DNA from: Planctomycetota bacterium
GTDB lineage: Bacteria; Planctomycetota; Phycisphaerae; Phycisphaerales; SM1A02
NCBI GenBank assembly: GCA_016873255.1
Contig: VGXR01000003.1
Location: 16,117-80,116 of the forward strand
Direction of reading: 5' to 3'
Length of the DNA: 64,000 nt
Below are positions 44,189 to 53,360 of this stretch, one piece after another; within the stretch, counting starts at the first letter, position 1, and every line of letters starts with the position of its first letter. The notes under the pieces are model-generated. The model did not search any database. It was not told where the DNA came from and saw only the letters and a program-made list of their open reading frames with translations. Position numbers and translations under genes: made by a program.

Positions 44189-45055
44189 GTGAGCGCTCGT
44201 TTCAACGCTGCCGTTGGCCTGTCCGCGCTCGCCCTGTCCACCGCCGCCGCCTTCGCCGACATCGAGATTCTCGAGGAGTCCGACCCGGTCGCCAAGAAGG
44301 GCGTCGAGGCCGTCGTCGAGGAATGCTCCGACGAGGTGATGGTCTCGGTCGTCTACAGCAAGGTTGACGGTCAGTGGGAGGTCGACGAGTGCGCGACCGA
44401 TGTCGTCGAGTTCGCCAAGGAAGGGGAAGCCCCGTTCAAGGGCCAGATCGAGCTGTGGCCGCTCATCACCACCGACTGCAACGGCAACGGCCAGTCCGAC
44501 TCGGCCGACATCGCCGCCGGCGCCGCGGGCTGGGATGCCGACGGCACCCCGGACTCCTGCGAGCACGGCATCGGTGACCTCAACCTGAACGGCACCATCG
44601 ACAACCGGGGCGTCAGCATCCTGCTCGGCTGGTGGGGCGTCACGAGCCCGCAGTTCGGCGACCTCAACGGCGATGGCAAGGTGGACGGCGCCGACATGGG
44701 CATCCTGCTCGGCCGCTGGGGAACGGTGGTGTTCCGAACCGCGGCCGCGGCACCGGCCGCGCGCCTGCACGGCCTTGGGTGGCCCGCATGTCGGGATATC
44801 ATTCCGGGATGCGGGCCACCTTCCTTCCGTTCTGCCGTCCCTCCATCACGGAAGCGGACATCGCGGCGGTGGCCGAGGTGCTCCGCAGCGGCTGGATCAC
44901 CACCGGGCCCAAGGTCGCGGAACTGGAGGACATGGTCCGGGCGCGCACCGGCGCCAGGCACGCCATCGCCGCCACCAGCGGCACGGCGCTCATGCACCTG
45001 GCGCTGCAGGCCATGGGGATCGGCCCGGGCGACGAGGTGGTCGGCCCGTCCATGA
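44189..45055 (+). CDS. Exported dockerin-like protein, reading frame runs into arnB
   Basis: GTG start at 44189 behind AGGGAGG. Signal peptide (VGLSALALSTAAAFA), a 60-residue acidic region (VEECSDEVMVSVVYSKVDG), DCNGNGQSDSADIAAG calcium-loop, then two dockerin-like repeats (GDLNLNGTIDNRGVSILLG and GDLNGDGKVDGADMGILLG) ending near 44727. The family normally stops a few residues later, but here no stop occurs until 45055, about 109 codons further on. The extra C-terminal part overlaps arnB in another frame and is Arg/Pro-rich, unlike a real domain. Likely reading: the natural stop was lost by an indel or point change, or a sequencing error. The functional part is probably about 180 aa. Confidence 0.6.
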   Translation: MSARFNAAVGLSALALSTAAAFADIEILEESDPVAKKGVEAVVEECSDEVMVSVVYSKVDGQWEVDECATDVVEFAKEGEAPFKGQIELWPLITTDCNGNGQSDSADIAAGAAGWDADGTPDSCEHGIGDLNLNGTIDNRGVSILLGWWGVTSPQFGDLNGDGKVDGADMGILLGRWGTVVFRTAAAAPAARLHGLGWPACRDIIPGCGPPSFRSAVPPSRKRTSRRWPRCSAAAGSPPGPRSRNWRTWSGRAPAPGTPSPPPAARRSCTWRCRPWGSARATRWSARP

Positions 45056-45990
45056 CCTGGGTCTCCACCCCCAACATGGTGGAGGTCCTCGGCGCGCGCA
45101 ACGTCTTCGTCGACGTCGACCGCGACACGCTGCTCGCTTCCGCCGATGCGATCGACGCCGCCATCACCCCGCGCACGAAGGTCGTCATCCCGGTGCACTA
45201 CGCGGGCGCTCCCGTGGACCTCGACGCCGTGCGCGCCGTCTGCGCGCGCCGCGGCGTGCCCATCCTCGAGGACGCCGCGCACGCCATCGGCACGCAGTAC
45301 CGCGGCCAGGAGGTGGGCGGCCAGGACACCGCCATCTTCAGCCTGCACCCCATCAAGAACATCACCTCGGGCGAGGGCGGCGTGCTCGTCACCGGCGACG
45401 ATGCGCTCGCGCAGAAGGTCCGCCGCCTGCGCTTCCACGGCCTCGAGGCCGATGCGCACCAGCGCAAGCAGCAGGGGCGCTCGCCGCTCGCCGAGGTGCA
45501 GGAGCCCGGCTACAAGCAGAACATGCCCGACATGAACGCGGTGCTCGCGGTGCGGCAGATGCCGCGCCTCGACGCGTTCATCGAGCGCCGCAACGCCATC
45601 TCGCGCATCTACCGCGAGCGCCTCGCCGAGGTCGACGGCATCCTGCCGCTGGGCGATCCTGCGTGGCCGCACCGGCACGCGCGGCACCTCTTCGTGGTCC
45701 GCGTCGACGAGCGCGCCTGCGGCATGGACCGCGCGACGCTCATGGAAGGCCTGAAGGCCCGAAACGTGGGCACGGGCGTGCACTTCCTGGCCTCGCACAT
45801 GCACCGCTGGTACCGCGAGAGCCGCCCCGAGTGGCAGGGCCGCCTGCCGGCCACGGAGTGGAACAGCGAGCGCATCTGCACCATCCCGTGCTTCCCCGAC
45901 ATGACCGACGAGGACGCCTTCGGCGTGGTCGACGCCATCAAGGACGTGCTCGCCGGCGCCCGCACCGCCGTTGCAGGAGCCGCACGATGA
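44809..45990 (+). CDS. arnB: UDP-4-amino-4-deoxy-L-arabinose aminotransferase
   Basis: 393-aa PLP-dependent DegT/DnrJ/EryC1-family aminotransferase. Residues include SGTALMHLAL, EDAAHAIGTQYRG and the cofactor Lys in FSLHPIKNIT, with RFHGLEADAHQRK as in ArnB. It makes UDP-Ara4N from the keto sugar produced by ArnA. Gene order B-C-A-D-T afterwards supports the name. The start ATG 44809 is chosen from homology (MRATFLPFCRPS); the previous dockerin frame overlaps its first 247 bases. GlcN-type aminotransferases of other sugar pathways are excluded mainly by the cluster. Confidence 0.88.
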   Translation: MRATFLPFCRPSITEADIAAVAEVLRSGWITTGPKVAELEDMVRARTGARHAIAATSGTALMHLALQAMGIGPGDEVVGPSMTWVSTPNMVEVLGARNVFVDVDRDTLLASADAIDAAITPRTKVVIPVHYAGAPVDLDAVRAVCARRGVPILEDAAHAIGTQYRGQEVGGQDTAIFSLHPIKNITSGEGGVLVTGDDALAQKVRRLRFHGLEADAHQRKQQGRSPLAEVQEPGYKQNMPDMNAVLAVRQMPRLDAFIERRNAISRIYRERLAEVDGILPLGDPAWPHRHARHLFVVRVDERACGMDRATLMEGLKARNVGTGVHFLASHMHRWYRESRPEWQGRLPATEWNSERICTIPCFPDMTDEDAFGVVDAIKDVLAGARTAVAGAAR

Positions 45991-46988
45991 GCGATCGCCC
46001 CTCCGTCAGCGTGGTCATCCCCGTCTACAACGAGACCGACAACCTGCCCGAGCTCCTCGACCGAACCGTGGCCGCGTGCCGCGCGCTCGGGCGCCCGTGG
46101 GAACTGGTGCTCGTCGACGACGGCAGCCGCGACGGCAGCGCCGACTGGCTGGTGCAGGCCGCGGACCGCCATCCCGGCGAGGTGAAGGCGGTGCTCCTCT
46201 ACCGCAACGCGGGCCAGCACAACGCCATCCTGTGCGGGTTCGCCAGCGCGCAGGGCGACATCCTCGTCACCCTCGACGCCGACCTGCAGAACCCGCCCGA
46301 GGAGATCGGCAAGCTCGTCGCCAAGGTCGACGAGGGCTTCGACGTCGTCGGCTCGGTGCGCCAGGACCGCCAGGACGCGCTCTTCCGCAAGGTGTTCAGC
46401 GGCATCATCAACCTGATGGTGCGCCGCTCCACCGGCGTCATCCTGCATGACTACGGGTGCATGCTGCGCGCCTACCGCCGCCGCGTGGTGGACGCCATGC
46501 TCGGCTGCCGCGAGCGGCACACGTTCATCCCGGTGCTTGCCAACCTCTTCGCCAAGAAGGTGACCGAGGTCCCCGTGGCGCACGCCGAGCGCGCGCGCGG
46601 CACCAGCAAGTACTCGGTGCTCAAGCTCGTCAACCTGCAGTTCGACCTGCTCACCTGCATGACCGCGGCACCGCTGCGCGTGGTCACCTACGTGGGCGTC
46701 TGCATCTCCGCGCTCAGCGTCGGCTTCGGCGCGCTGCTCCTGGTGCTGCGCCTCGTCTACGGCCCGGAGTGGGCCGCGGCCGGCGTGTTCACGCTGTTCG
46801 CCGTGCTCTTCTTCTTCGTCGGGGCGCAGTTCGTGGCGCTCGGCCTGATCGGCGAGTACGTTGGCCGCATCCACGCCGACGTCCGCGAGCGCCCCCGCTA
46901 CCTGATCGACCGCGTGGTCGGCGAGACGCTCGGTGAGCGCCGCGCCGCGCCCGCAAGCCACCGCGCCGCGCACCACGCCGGCGCCTGA
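45987..46988 (+). CDS. arnC: Undecaprenyl-phosphate Ara4FN transferase
   Basis: 333-aa GT2 glycosyltransferase. Residues VSVVIPVYNETDNLPEL, VDDGSRDGS and LDADLQNPPEE form the nucleotide-binding and metal sites, and two helices near the C-terminus (VVTYVGVCISALSVGFGALLLVL and FTLFAVLFFFVGAQFVALGLIGEYVGRI) anchor it in the inner membrane. It attaches 4-formamido-arabinose to undecaprenyl phosphate. ATGA overlap with arnB; arnA begins 9 bases after its stop. Length matches Enterobacterial ArnC (about 322 aa). Confidence 0.88.
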   Translation: MSDRPSVSVVIPVYNETDNLPELLDRTVAACRALGRPWELVLVDDGSRDGSADWLVQAADRHPGEVKAVLLYRNAGQHNAILCGFASAQGDILVTLDADLQNPPEEIGKLVAKVDEGFDVVGSVRQDRQDALFRKVFSGIINLMVRRSTGVILHDYGCMLRAYRRRVVDAMLGCRERHTFIPVLANLFAKKVTEVPVAHAERARGTSKYSVLKLVNLQFDLLTCMTAAPLRVVTYVGVCISALSVGFGALLLVLRLVYGPEWAAAGVFTLFAVLFFFVGAQFVALGLIGEYVGRIHADVRERPRYLIDRVVGETLGERRAAPASHRAAHHAGA

Positions 46989-46997
46989 GAGGATCCC

Positions 46998-49028
46998 ATG
47001 CGCACCGTCGTCCTTGCCTACCACGAGATCGGGGCGAAGGCCCTCGAGGCCACCATCAGGAACGGCATGGAGGTGGTCGCGGTCTTCACGCACCGCGACG
47101 ACCCCAAGGAAGGCAGCTGGTTTGCGTCGGTGGCGCGCGTGGCCGCCGAGCACGGCATCCCCGTGTTCGCGCCCGACCGCCTCGACCACCCGCTGTGGAT
47201 CGAGAAGATCGCGGCGATGAAGCCCGAGCTCCTGCTCTCCTTCCACTACCGCAACATGGTGGGGGCCAAGGTGCGCGAGCTGTTCCCGGCCGGATGCCTC
47301 AACCTGCACTCGGCGCTGCTGCCAAGGTACCGCGGCCGCTGCCCGATCAACTGGGTGCTCGTGAAGGGCGAGGCCGAGACGGGAGTCACCGTGCACCACA
47401 TGGTCGACAAGGCCGATGCCGGCGACATCGTCGGGCAGAGGCGCGTGGAGATCCATGCCGAGGACGATGCGTGGAGCCTGACCAAGCGCGTGGCCGCGGC
47501 CAGCGCCGAGCTGCTCGCGGAGGTGCTTCCGCAGGTGAAGGCCGGCAAGGCGCCGCGAACGCCGCAGGACGAGTCGAAGGCCACCGTCATGGGCCGGCGC
47601 ACGCCCGAGGACGGCCGCATCGACTGGAACCGCCCCGCGGAGGAGATCCGCAACCTCGTGCGCGCCGTGGCCCACCCGTGGCCGGGCGCGTTCACGCATG
47701 CCGGCGCCCGCAAGGTGATGGTCTGGCGCACGCGCGTCGCCGCGGGCACGGGCCGTCCGGGCGAGATCCTCTCCTCGGACCCGCTGACGGTGGCGTGCGG
47801 CACGGGCGCGCTCGAGATCGTGGAAGGCCAGGGGACCGACGGCGTCTGGGCCACGGGCGCGCAGCTCGCCAAGGAGCTGAACCTCCTTCCCAGGATGCTG
47901 CTCGGCGGCGCGGCGGCGAAGGCCGACCGCACGCGCACCACCAAGGTGCTGATCCTCGGGGTCAACGGCTTCATCGGCAGCCACCTCTCCGAGCGCATCC
48001 TGAAGGACGAGTCCTACGAGGTCTACGGCATGGACCTCCACAAGGACAACCTCGGCGCGCTGGTCGACCACCCGCGCTTCCACTTCGTGGAGGGCGACAT
48101 CTCGATCAACCGCGAGTGGGTGGAGTTCCACGTGCGCAAGTGCGACGTGGTCCTTCCGCTCGTGGCCATCGCCACGCCCATCGAGTACGTGCGCAACCCG
48201 CTGCGCGTCTTCGAGCTCGACTTCGAGGAGAACCTGCGCGTGGTGCGCGACTGCGTGCGCTACGGCAAGCGGCTGGTGTTCCCCAGCACCTCCGAGGTGT
48301 ACGGGATGTGCACCGACGAGCGCTTCGACGAGGATGCCAGCCCCTGCGTCACGGGCCCCATCCACCGCCAGCGCTGGATCTACTCCACCAGCAAGCAGCT
48401 CCTCGACCGAGTCATCTGGGCATACGGCGCGCAGCGCGGCCTGAAGTTCAGCCTGTTCCGCCCGTTCAACTGGATCGGCCCGCGCCTCGACTCGCTCGAC
48501 AGCGCGCGCATCGGCAGCTCGCGCGCCATCACGCAGCTCATCCTCAACCTGGTCGAGGGCACGCCCATCCTGCTCGTGGATGGCGGCAAGCAGCGCCGCT
48601 GCTTCACCGACGTCGACGAGGGCATCGAGGCGCTCTGGCGCGTCGTGGCCAACGAGGGCGGCGCGGCCGAGGGCGGCATCTTCAACATCGGCAACCCGGA
48701 CAACGAGGCGAGCATCGAGGAGCTGGCGCAGATGGTGGTGGATGCCTTCGAGCGCCACCCGCTGCGGCCCTTCTACCCGCCGTTCGCGGGGTTCCAGGTG
48801 ATCGAGAGCGCCCGCTACTACGGCAACGGCTACGAGGACGTGCAGCACCGCCGCCCGAGCATCCGCAACGCGCAGCGCTCGCTCGGCTGGACGCCGGCGA
48901 TCACCACGCGCGAGAGCGTGGAGCGCACGGTCGACTGGTTCCTGCGCCAGCACGCCCGCGACAACGGGTTCACCGCCGAGGGCGGTGCCCGCGCCCTGCG
49001 CGGCCGCGCGCCCGCCGGCACGCCGTGA
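46998..49028 (+). CDS. arnA: Bifunctional UDP-GlcA decarboxylase / UDP-Ara4N formyltransferase
   Basis: 676-aa two-domain enzyme. N-terminal formyltransferase: catalytic Asn102, His104 and Asp140 fall at the same numbers as in E. coli ArnA ([20 protein letters not shown]). C-terminal SDR decarboxylase from about 315: NAD motif [18 protein letters not shown] with the catalytic Glu/Ser, YSTSK (Tyr/Lys) and [10 protein letters not shown]. The decarboxylase domain makes UDP-Ara4O; the formyltransferase domain formylates UDP-Ara4N after ArnB. AGAGGA lies 7 bases upstream of the ATG. Full length and all key residues are present, so both activities are expected. Confidence 0.93.
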   Translation: MRTVVLAYHEIGAKALEATIRNGMEVVAVFTHRDDPKEGSWFASVARVAAEHGIPVFAPDRLDHPLWIEKIAAMKPELLLSFHYRNMVGAKVRELFPAGCLNLHSALLPRYRGRCPINWVLVKGEAETGVTVHHMVDKADAGDIVGQRRVEIHAEDDAWSLTKRVAAASAELLAEVLPQVKAGKAPRTPQDESKATVMGRRTPEDGRIDWNRPAEEIRNLVRAVAHPWPGAFTHAGARKVMVWRTRVAAGTGRPGEILSSDPLTVACGTGALEIVEGQGTDGVWATGAQLAKELNLLPRMLLGGAAAKADRTRTTKVLILGVNGFIGSHLSERILKDESYEVYGMDLHKDNLGALVDHPRFHFVEGDISINREWVEFHVRKCDVVLPLVAIATPIEYVRNPLRVFELDFEENLRVVRDCVRYGKRLVFPSTSEVYGMCTDERFDEDASPCVTGPIHRQRWIYSTSKQLLDRVIWAYGAQRGLKFSLFRPFNWIGPRLDSLDSARIGSSRAITQLILNLVEGTPILLVDGGKQRRCFTDVDEGIEALWRVVANEGGAAEGGIFNIGNPDNEASIEELAQMVVDAFERHPLRPFYPPFAGFQVIESARYYGNGYEDVQHRRPSIRNAQRSLGWTPAITTRESVERTVDWFLRQHARDNGFTAEGGARALRGRAPAGTP

Positions 49029-49915
49029 GCATCGGCCTGCGCATCGACGTCGACACCCTGCGCGGCACGCGCACGGGGGTGCCGCGCCTCCTTGCGATCC
49101 TCGAGCGCCGCCGCGTGCGCGCCACGTGGTTCGTGACGCTCGGCCCGGACAACATGGGCCGGCACGTGCGGCGCCTGCTGCGGCCGTCGTTTGCCCTCAA
49201 GATGATGCGCTCGGGCGCGGCCAGCCTGTACGGCTGGGACATCGTGCTGCGCGGCACGCTTTGGCCGGGGCCGGTGATCTCGCAGCGGTGCATCGACGTC
49301 CTGCGCCGGCCCGACCGCGCCGGGCACGAGGTCGCGCTCCATGCCTGGGACCACCACCGCTGGCAGGTCGGCACCGACACGCTTGCGGACAGCGCGCTCG
49401 ACGCTGAGCTTGCGCGCGCCAAGGAGGCCTTCGCGCAGGTCTACGACCGCGAGCCGCACGCGTGCGCCGCTCCCGGCTGGCGCTGCGACGATCGGGTGCT
49501 TGCGCTGCCGGCCTCGCGCTCCTTCAACTGGCGCAGCGATGCGCGCGGCGCCGCCGTTGCGTTCCTGCCGCGCGTGGCCGCGGCGGGCGGGGTGCTGGCG
49601 CAGCCGCAGGTGCCGGTCGACCTTCCCACCTACGACGAGGCCGCGGGCCGCGGCGCGGACGCCGACGAGCGCTTCAACGCCATGCTCCTCGCGCGCCTCG
49701 CCGACGGCCGCCCGCACGTCCTGACCATCCACGCGGAGAGCGAGGGCGGTGCGAAGGCCGCGCTCTTCGAGCGCTTCCTCGATGCGGCGCTCGCCGCGGG
49801 CCACCGGTTCGAGCCGCTCGGCGACTGGCTGGCCGCGCAGCCCCAGCCCGGCGAAGGCCGCGTTGTGCGCGGCACCGTGCCCGGCCGCGAAGGCTGGCTC
49901 TGCGTGCGCGGCTAG
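49025..49915 (+). CDS. arnD: Ara4FN deformylase
   Basis: 296-aa polysaccharide-deacetylase (NodB-like) protein. Metal and catalytic motifs: LRIDVDT (Asp near 7-9), [26 protein letters not shown] (His pair), CAAPGWRCD and [10 protein letters not shown]. It removes the formyl group from undecaprenyl-phospho-Ara4FN, driving the pathway. GTG start inside the arnA stop (GTGA). A membrane association is usual for the family but no clear helix is visible apart from a weak one near residue 55. Confidence 0.86.
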   Translation: MSIGLRIDVDTLRGTRTGVPRLLAILERRRVRATWFVTLGPDNMGRHVRRLLRPSFALKMMRSGAASLYGWDIVLRGTLWPGPVISQRCIDVLRRPDRAGHEVALHAWDHHRWQVGTDTLADSALDAELARAKEAFAQVYDREPHACAAPGWRCDDRVLALPASRSFNWRSDARGAAVAFLPRVAAAGGVLAQPQVPVDLPTYDEAAGRGADADERFNAMLLARLADGRPHVLTIHAESEGGAKAALFERFLDAALAAGHRFEPLGDWLAAQPQPGEGRVVRGTVPGREGWLCVRG

Positions 49916-49929
49916 CATCCGCCCCACGC

Positions 49930-51621
49930 ATGGACGCGCGCAAGCTCTGGACGGTCGCCATCCTCGTGTTCCTCGCCGTGGGCGTGGTGACGCTCGGCGT
50001 GCGCCCGATGGTGGTGCCCGACGAGCCGCGCTACGGGATCATCCCTGCCGAGATGGTGGCGCGCGGCGACTGGCTCGCCTTGCGCATGAACGGCTTTGCG
50101 TACTGGGAGAAGCCGCCGCTCGGCTACTGGCTGACCGCGGCCAGCATCTCCGTGCTCGGCGAGGCGCCGCTTGCCATCCGCCTGCCCAGCGCGCTGGCCT
50201 CGTGCGTCACCGCGCTGTGCGCGGCGTGGCTTGCCGTGCGCATCTCGGGCCGCCGCGAGGACGGGCCGCTCGCGTTCCTGGTGCAGGCCACCACGCTCGG
50301 GCCGCTGGTGCTGGGGACGGTGGCGCTCCTCGACCCGCCGTTCGCCGCGTGCATCGCGCTCACGATGGCCGCCTTCTTCGGGGCGTGCACGTCATCGGGG
50401 CGCGTGCGCGCCGGGTGGCTTGCGCTGGCGGGCGCGGCGGCGGGGCTCGGGTTCCTGACCAAGGGATTGCTGGCCTTCGCGCTGCCGGGCGTGGCGGCGG
50501 TGGCGTTCCTGGCATGGGAACGCCGCTGGCGCGACCTGCTGACCATGCCGTGGATCCCGCTTGCCGCGGCCGCGCTCACCATCGCGCCCTTCGCGTGGAT
50601 GGTGGAGCGCGCGCAGCCCGGGTTCTGGGAGTACTTCATCGTGGTGGAGCACTTCCGCCGCGCCGTGCGCCCGGATGCCAACCAGCACCCCGAGCCATGG
50701 TGGCACTTCATCGCGGTCTTCCCGGTGGGTGCCATGCTCTGGACGCTCGCCTGGCCCAACGCGCTGAAGGGCCTTCGGGGCGCCGCCGAGTGGCGCACCG
50801 GCGTGCGGTTCATGGTGTCTTGGGTGGTCGGACCCATCGCGCTCCTCTCGCTCTCGAGCGGGAAGCTGCCCACCTACATCCTGCCGATGTTCGCTCCGGT
50901 GGCGGTGCTGGTGGCGCTCGGGCTTCGGCGCGGCCGTGAGACCGGCGCAGTGCGGCTCGACGGCGCGGCGCTGGGAGCGCGCTGGGCGTTGCGCGCGGCG
51001 GCGGTCGCGTGCTTCGTGGTGGCGGCCGTGGGCATCGAGGCGTTCGGGGCGCCCACGCTCTGGTCGTCGGGGCAGGGCGTGCGGTTTGCGCTCTTCGGCG
51101 TTGCGCTCCTCGCGTGGGCGCAGGCCGATGCATGGGCGTGGCGCGCCGCAGAGGGGCCGCGCTGGCTGGCGCGCACCGCGGTGGCACCGCTCGCCATGCT
51201 GGTGCTCGTGCCGTGGGTCTATCCCGAGGCGGCGCTCAAGGCATCGAAGCATCCGTGGCCTGCGCTCGAGCGCCATGCCGCGGACCTTGCGGGCGCCTCG
51301 TTCATCGCCGCAGGCTGCGACACCGCGCACGCGGTGTGCTGGGTCGCGCGGCGCCACGACGTCACCATCGGCGGCGCGCCAAGCGAGTTCGACAACGAGC
51401 TCGGCCGCTCCGAGGACGCCGGGCGCATCCTCAGGTGGCCCGAGGTGGCCGCGAAGGTCGCAGCCGCGCGCCCAAGCCCGGTGGCTTACTCCAGTACGCC
51501 AAGCCCGGTGGCCGTGGTCTGCGCTCCCGCCGAGGCCGAGCAGATCCTCGCCGCTCCCGGCGTGCCGGCGCCCGCGGTGCATGACACCGACGGCAACGTG
51601 TCCATCCTCATCTGGCACTGA
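49930..51621 (+). CDS. arnT: Lipid A Ara4N transferase (GT83)
   Basis: 563-aa inner-membrane glycosyltransferase with about 12 helices. First loop: VPDEPRYGIIPAEM and YWEKPPLGYW are the ArnT/PMT catalytic and substrate motifs; TKGLLAFALPG and WWHFIAVFP follow. The C-terminal periplasmic part starts near residue 430. It moves Ara4N from undecaprenyl phosphate to lipid A phosphates, reducing negative surface charge and sensitivity to cationic peptides. Its last 14 bases overlap the convergent cutC end. The usual flippase pair arnEF is not present downstream. Confidence 0.87.
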   Translation: MDARKLWTVAILVFLAVGVVTLGVRPMVVPDEPRYGIIPAEMVARGDWLALRMNGFAYWEKPPLGYWLTAASISVLGEAPLAIRLPSALASCVTALCAAWLAVRISGRREDGPLAFLVQATTLGPLVLGTVALLDPPFAACIALTMAAFFGACTSSGRVRAGWLALAGAAAGLGFLTKGLLAFALPGVAAVAFLAWERRWRDLLTMPWIPLAAAALTIAPFAWMVERAQPGFWEYFIVVEHFRRAVRPDANQHPEPWWHFIAVFPVGAMLWTLAWPNALKGLRGAAEWRTGVRFMVSWVVGPIALLSLSSGKLPTYILPMFAPVAVLVALGLRRGRETGAVRLDGAALGARWALRAAAVACFVVAAVGIEAFGAPTLWSSGQGVRFALFGVALLAWAQADAWAWRAAEGPRWLARTAVAPLAMLVLVPWVYPEAALKASKHPWPALERHAADLAGASFIAAGCDTAHAVCWVARRHDVTIGGAPSEFDNELGRSEDAGRILRWPEVAAKVAAARPSPVAYSSTPSPVAVVCAPAEAEQILAAPGVPAPAVHDTDGNVSILIWH

Positions 51622-52345
51622 GCGCGGCGCGAAGGTCGCGCAGCTCCTCGGCGTTGATCGCGCCGTCGCGTCGGCACGAGGCGTGCAGGTGCGGCGAGGC
51701 GCGCAGGAACTCGCGTGCGTTCGCGGCGCGCACGCCGCCGCCGGGGACCACCTCCACCGGCACGCGACCGAGTTCGCGCGCGAAGCGCTCGGCATTGGCC
51801 GCGTCCTGCTGAAGCGTCGCCACGCGCTCGGCGACGGTGCGCACCGACGCGTCCCAGCCGCGGACGCCCGCGGTCACCACCCGCACGAAGCCGAGCGCCG
51901 TGAGGTCGCGCATGCCGCGTTCACGGTCGGCGAGCAGGTCGAAGGTGCGCAGGAACGCGGGTTCCATGCCGCGGTCCCGGGTGGCCGTGACGAGCCGCGC
52001 GCATGCGTCGGTGTCGACGTTCGCATCTGACGTGAGGAGCGACAGCGCCACGCTCCGCGCCCCGGCGCGCGCCGCCTCGTCAGCCTCGCGCAGGCAGGCG
52101 TCGAGCAGGGCAGGGGTCGTGCGGAAGGCCGCCGGCACCAGTTCGGCCACGGCGCCCGGGATGCGGGGCCGCAGCATGGCCACCACGTGGACCCCGGTGT
52201 CGGCGGCAAGCTGCCGCACCAGGTCCCACCTGGGCGACCACCCCTCGCTGGGCAGATCGTCGCAGGCCTCGAGGCGGTCGGCGAAGGGGCCAGCGAGCCG
52301 CCCGGCTGATGCGCAATCCACGGGGACCTCAAGGGTTGCGCGCAT
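51608..52345 (-). CDS. cutC: CutC-family protein
   Basis: 245-aa TIM-barrel of the CutC/copper homeostasis family: LEVPVDCASAGRLAG and ADRLEACDDLPSEGWSP near the start, MLRPRI, ALSLLTSDANVD and the C-terminal VEVVPGGGVRAANAREF with HASCR. Family role is uncertain; in E. coli it was tied to copper tolerance but later doubted. The start at 52345 is chosen from length and homology. A longer in-frame extension to 52612 looks untranslated. It converges with arnT, overlapping by 14 bp, and diverges from the sorting-tail gene at 52527. Confidence 0.8.
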   Translation of the reverse strand: MRATLEVPVDCASAGRLAGPFADRLEACDDLPSEGWSPRWDLVRQLAADTGVHVVAMLRPRIPGAVAELVPAAFRTTPALLDACLREADEAARAGARSVALSLLTSDANVDTDACARLVTATRDRGMEPAFLRTFDLLADRERGMRDLTALGFVRVVTAGVRGWDASVRTVAERVATLQQDAANAERFARELGRVPVEVVPGGGVRAANAREFLRASPHLHASCRRDGAINAEELRDLRAALSAR

Positions 52346-52526
52346 TCCTGGGTGGCAGATTATCGCCCCGGCTTTGCGCCTGCGGCCCCCGCACTCGGCC
52401 ACGTCGAACTTCTTCCGCCAATTCCGCTCCGTCGCGTGATGGCCGGCATCCCGACCTTGCGTTCTTGGATGCGGACGGTTCCGTTCCGTCCCTCTCCCGT
52501 CCCCCGTCCCTTTCAGGTGCAGGAAC

Positions 52527-53279
52527 ATGAACACGAAGACCCAGGCAGTTGCCCTTGCCGCATTCTCCGTCGTCGCCTCCGCGTCGCAGGCCGCTCTCGT
52601 TGCGAGCGACAATGGCTCAAACTATGGAGGCGGTTGGACCAACGGGTCCAACGGCGGCACGGGCTTCGGAGCGTGGCAGATCGCAACTTCCGGTGGAGGC
52701 TTTGCCGGGAACTTCATCGGCAATCCGTCCTCGGCCGGCATCTCCGGCATGAATGCTCAGTCCTTTGGCTTGTACGCCAACCCGCAGGGCTCCGGAGCGT
52801 CAGTGACGGCCACGCGGGCCTTCGGTGCAGCGCTTGGCGTCGGCGACTCGTTCTCGATCCAGTGGGGCATCAACTGGGACGGAGACAACGGCGCGAACGG
52901 CATCAAGGGGTTCCGCCTCCGCATCGGTGCAACCGACGTGATCACCGTCCAGAATGCCGGCAACTCCGACATCACCGTCAATGGCTCAAACGTGGGCTTT
53001 GGCTACGGCACCGCGGCCATGACGTGGACCTTCACGCAGACCTCGGCGACCACGGTGTCGATCTCCGCGAACGATCGCGACGGCTCCGGCACATACTCGG
53101 CCAACCTCACGGTCTCCGGATATCTCAACGGCTTCTCGCTCTTTGCGTCGCAGCTCGGTGGCGGCACGGACAACCGGCAGCCGTACTTCAACAACTTCGC
53201 GATCGATGCGGTTCCGGCCCCCGGCGCGCTCGCGCTGCTCGGCGTCGCGGGCATCGTGAGCCGCCGCCGCCGTCGCTGA
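52527..53279 (+). CDS. Exported protein with PEP-CTERM-like sorting tail
   Basis: 250-aa secreted protein: signal peptide (VALAAFSVVASASQAA), a Gly/Ser/Asn-rich beta-sandwich (lectin-like; SFGLYANPQGSGASV, FSIQWGINWDGDNG, FRLRIGATD) and a C-terminal sorting signal VPAPGALALLGVAGIVSRRRRR. The tail is the Phycisphaerae variant of PEP-CTERM (P-A-P-G, helix, Arg cluster), recognised by an exosortase/archaeosortase-like enzyme not present here. ATG is preceded by CAGGAAC. The Cys-free domain has no recognised catalytic residue. Confidence 0.8.
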   Translation: MNTKTQAVALAAFSVVASASQAALVASDNGSNYGGGWTNGSNGGTGFGAWQIATSGGGFAGNFIGNPSSAGISGMNAQSFGLYANPQGSGASVTATRAFGAALGVGDSFSIQWGINWDGDNGANGIKGFRLRIGATDVITVQNAGNSDITVNGSNVGFGYGTAAMTWTFTQTSATTVSISANDRDGSGTYSANLTVSGYLNGFSLFASQLGGGTDNRQPYFNNFAIDAVPAPGALALLGVAGIVSRRRRR

Positions 53280-53360
53280 GCGTCAAGCGTCACGGCATCC
53301 TTTCCCATTCCCTACTTTCCTGAACTCGAACGCGGCGCCTGCGGGCGCATGGAACGAACA

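Noticed and set aside
52346..52612. N-terminal extension of CutC
   Set aside because: The extra 89 residues are low-complexity and would exceed the normal family length of about 240 aa.
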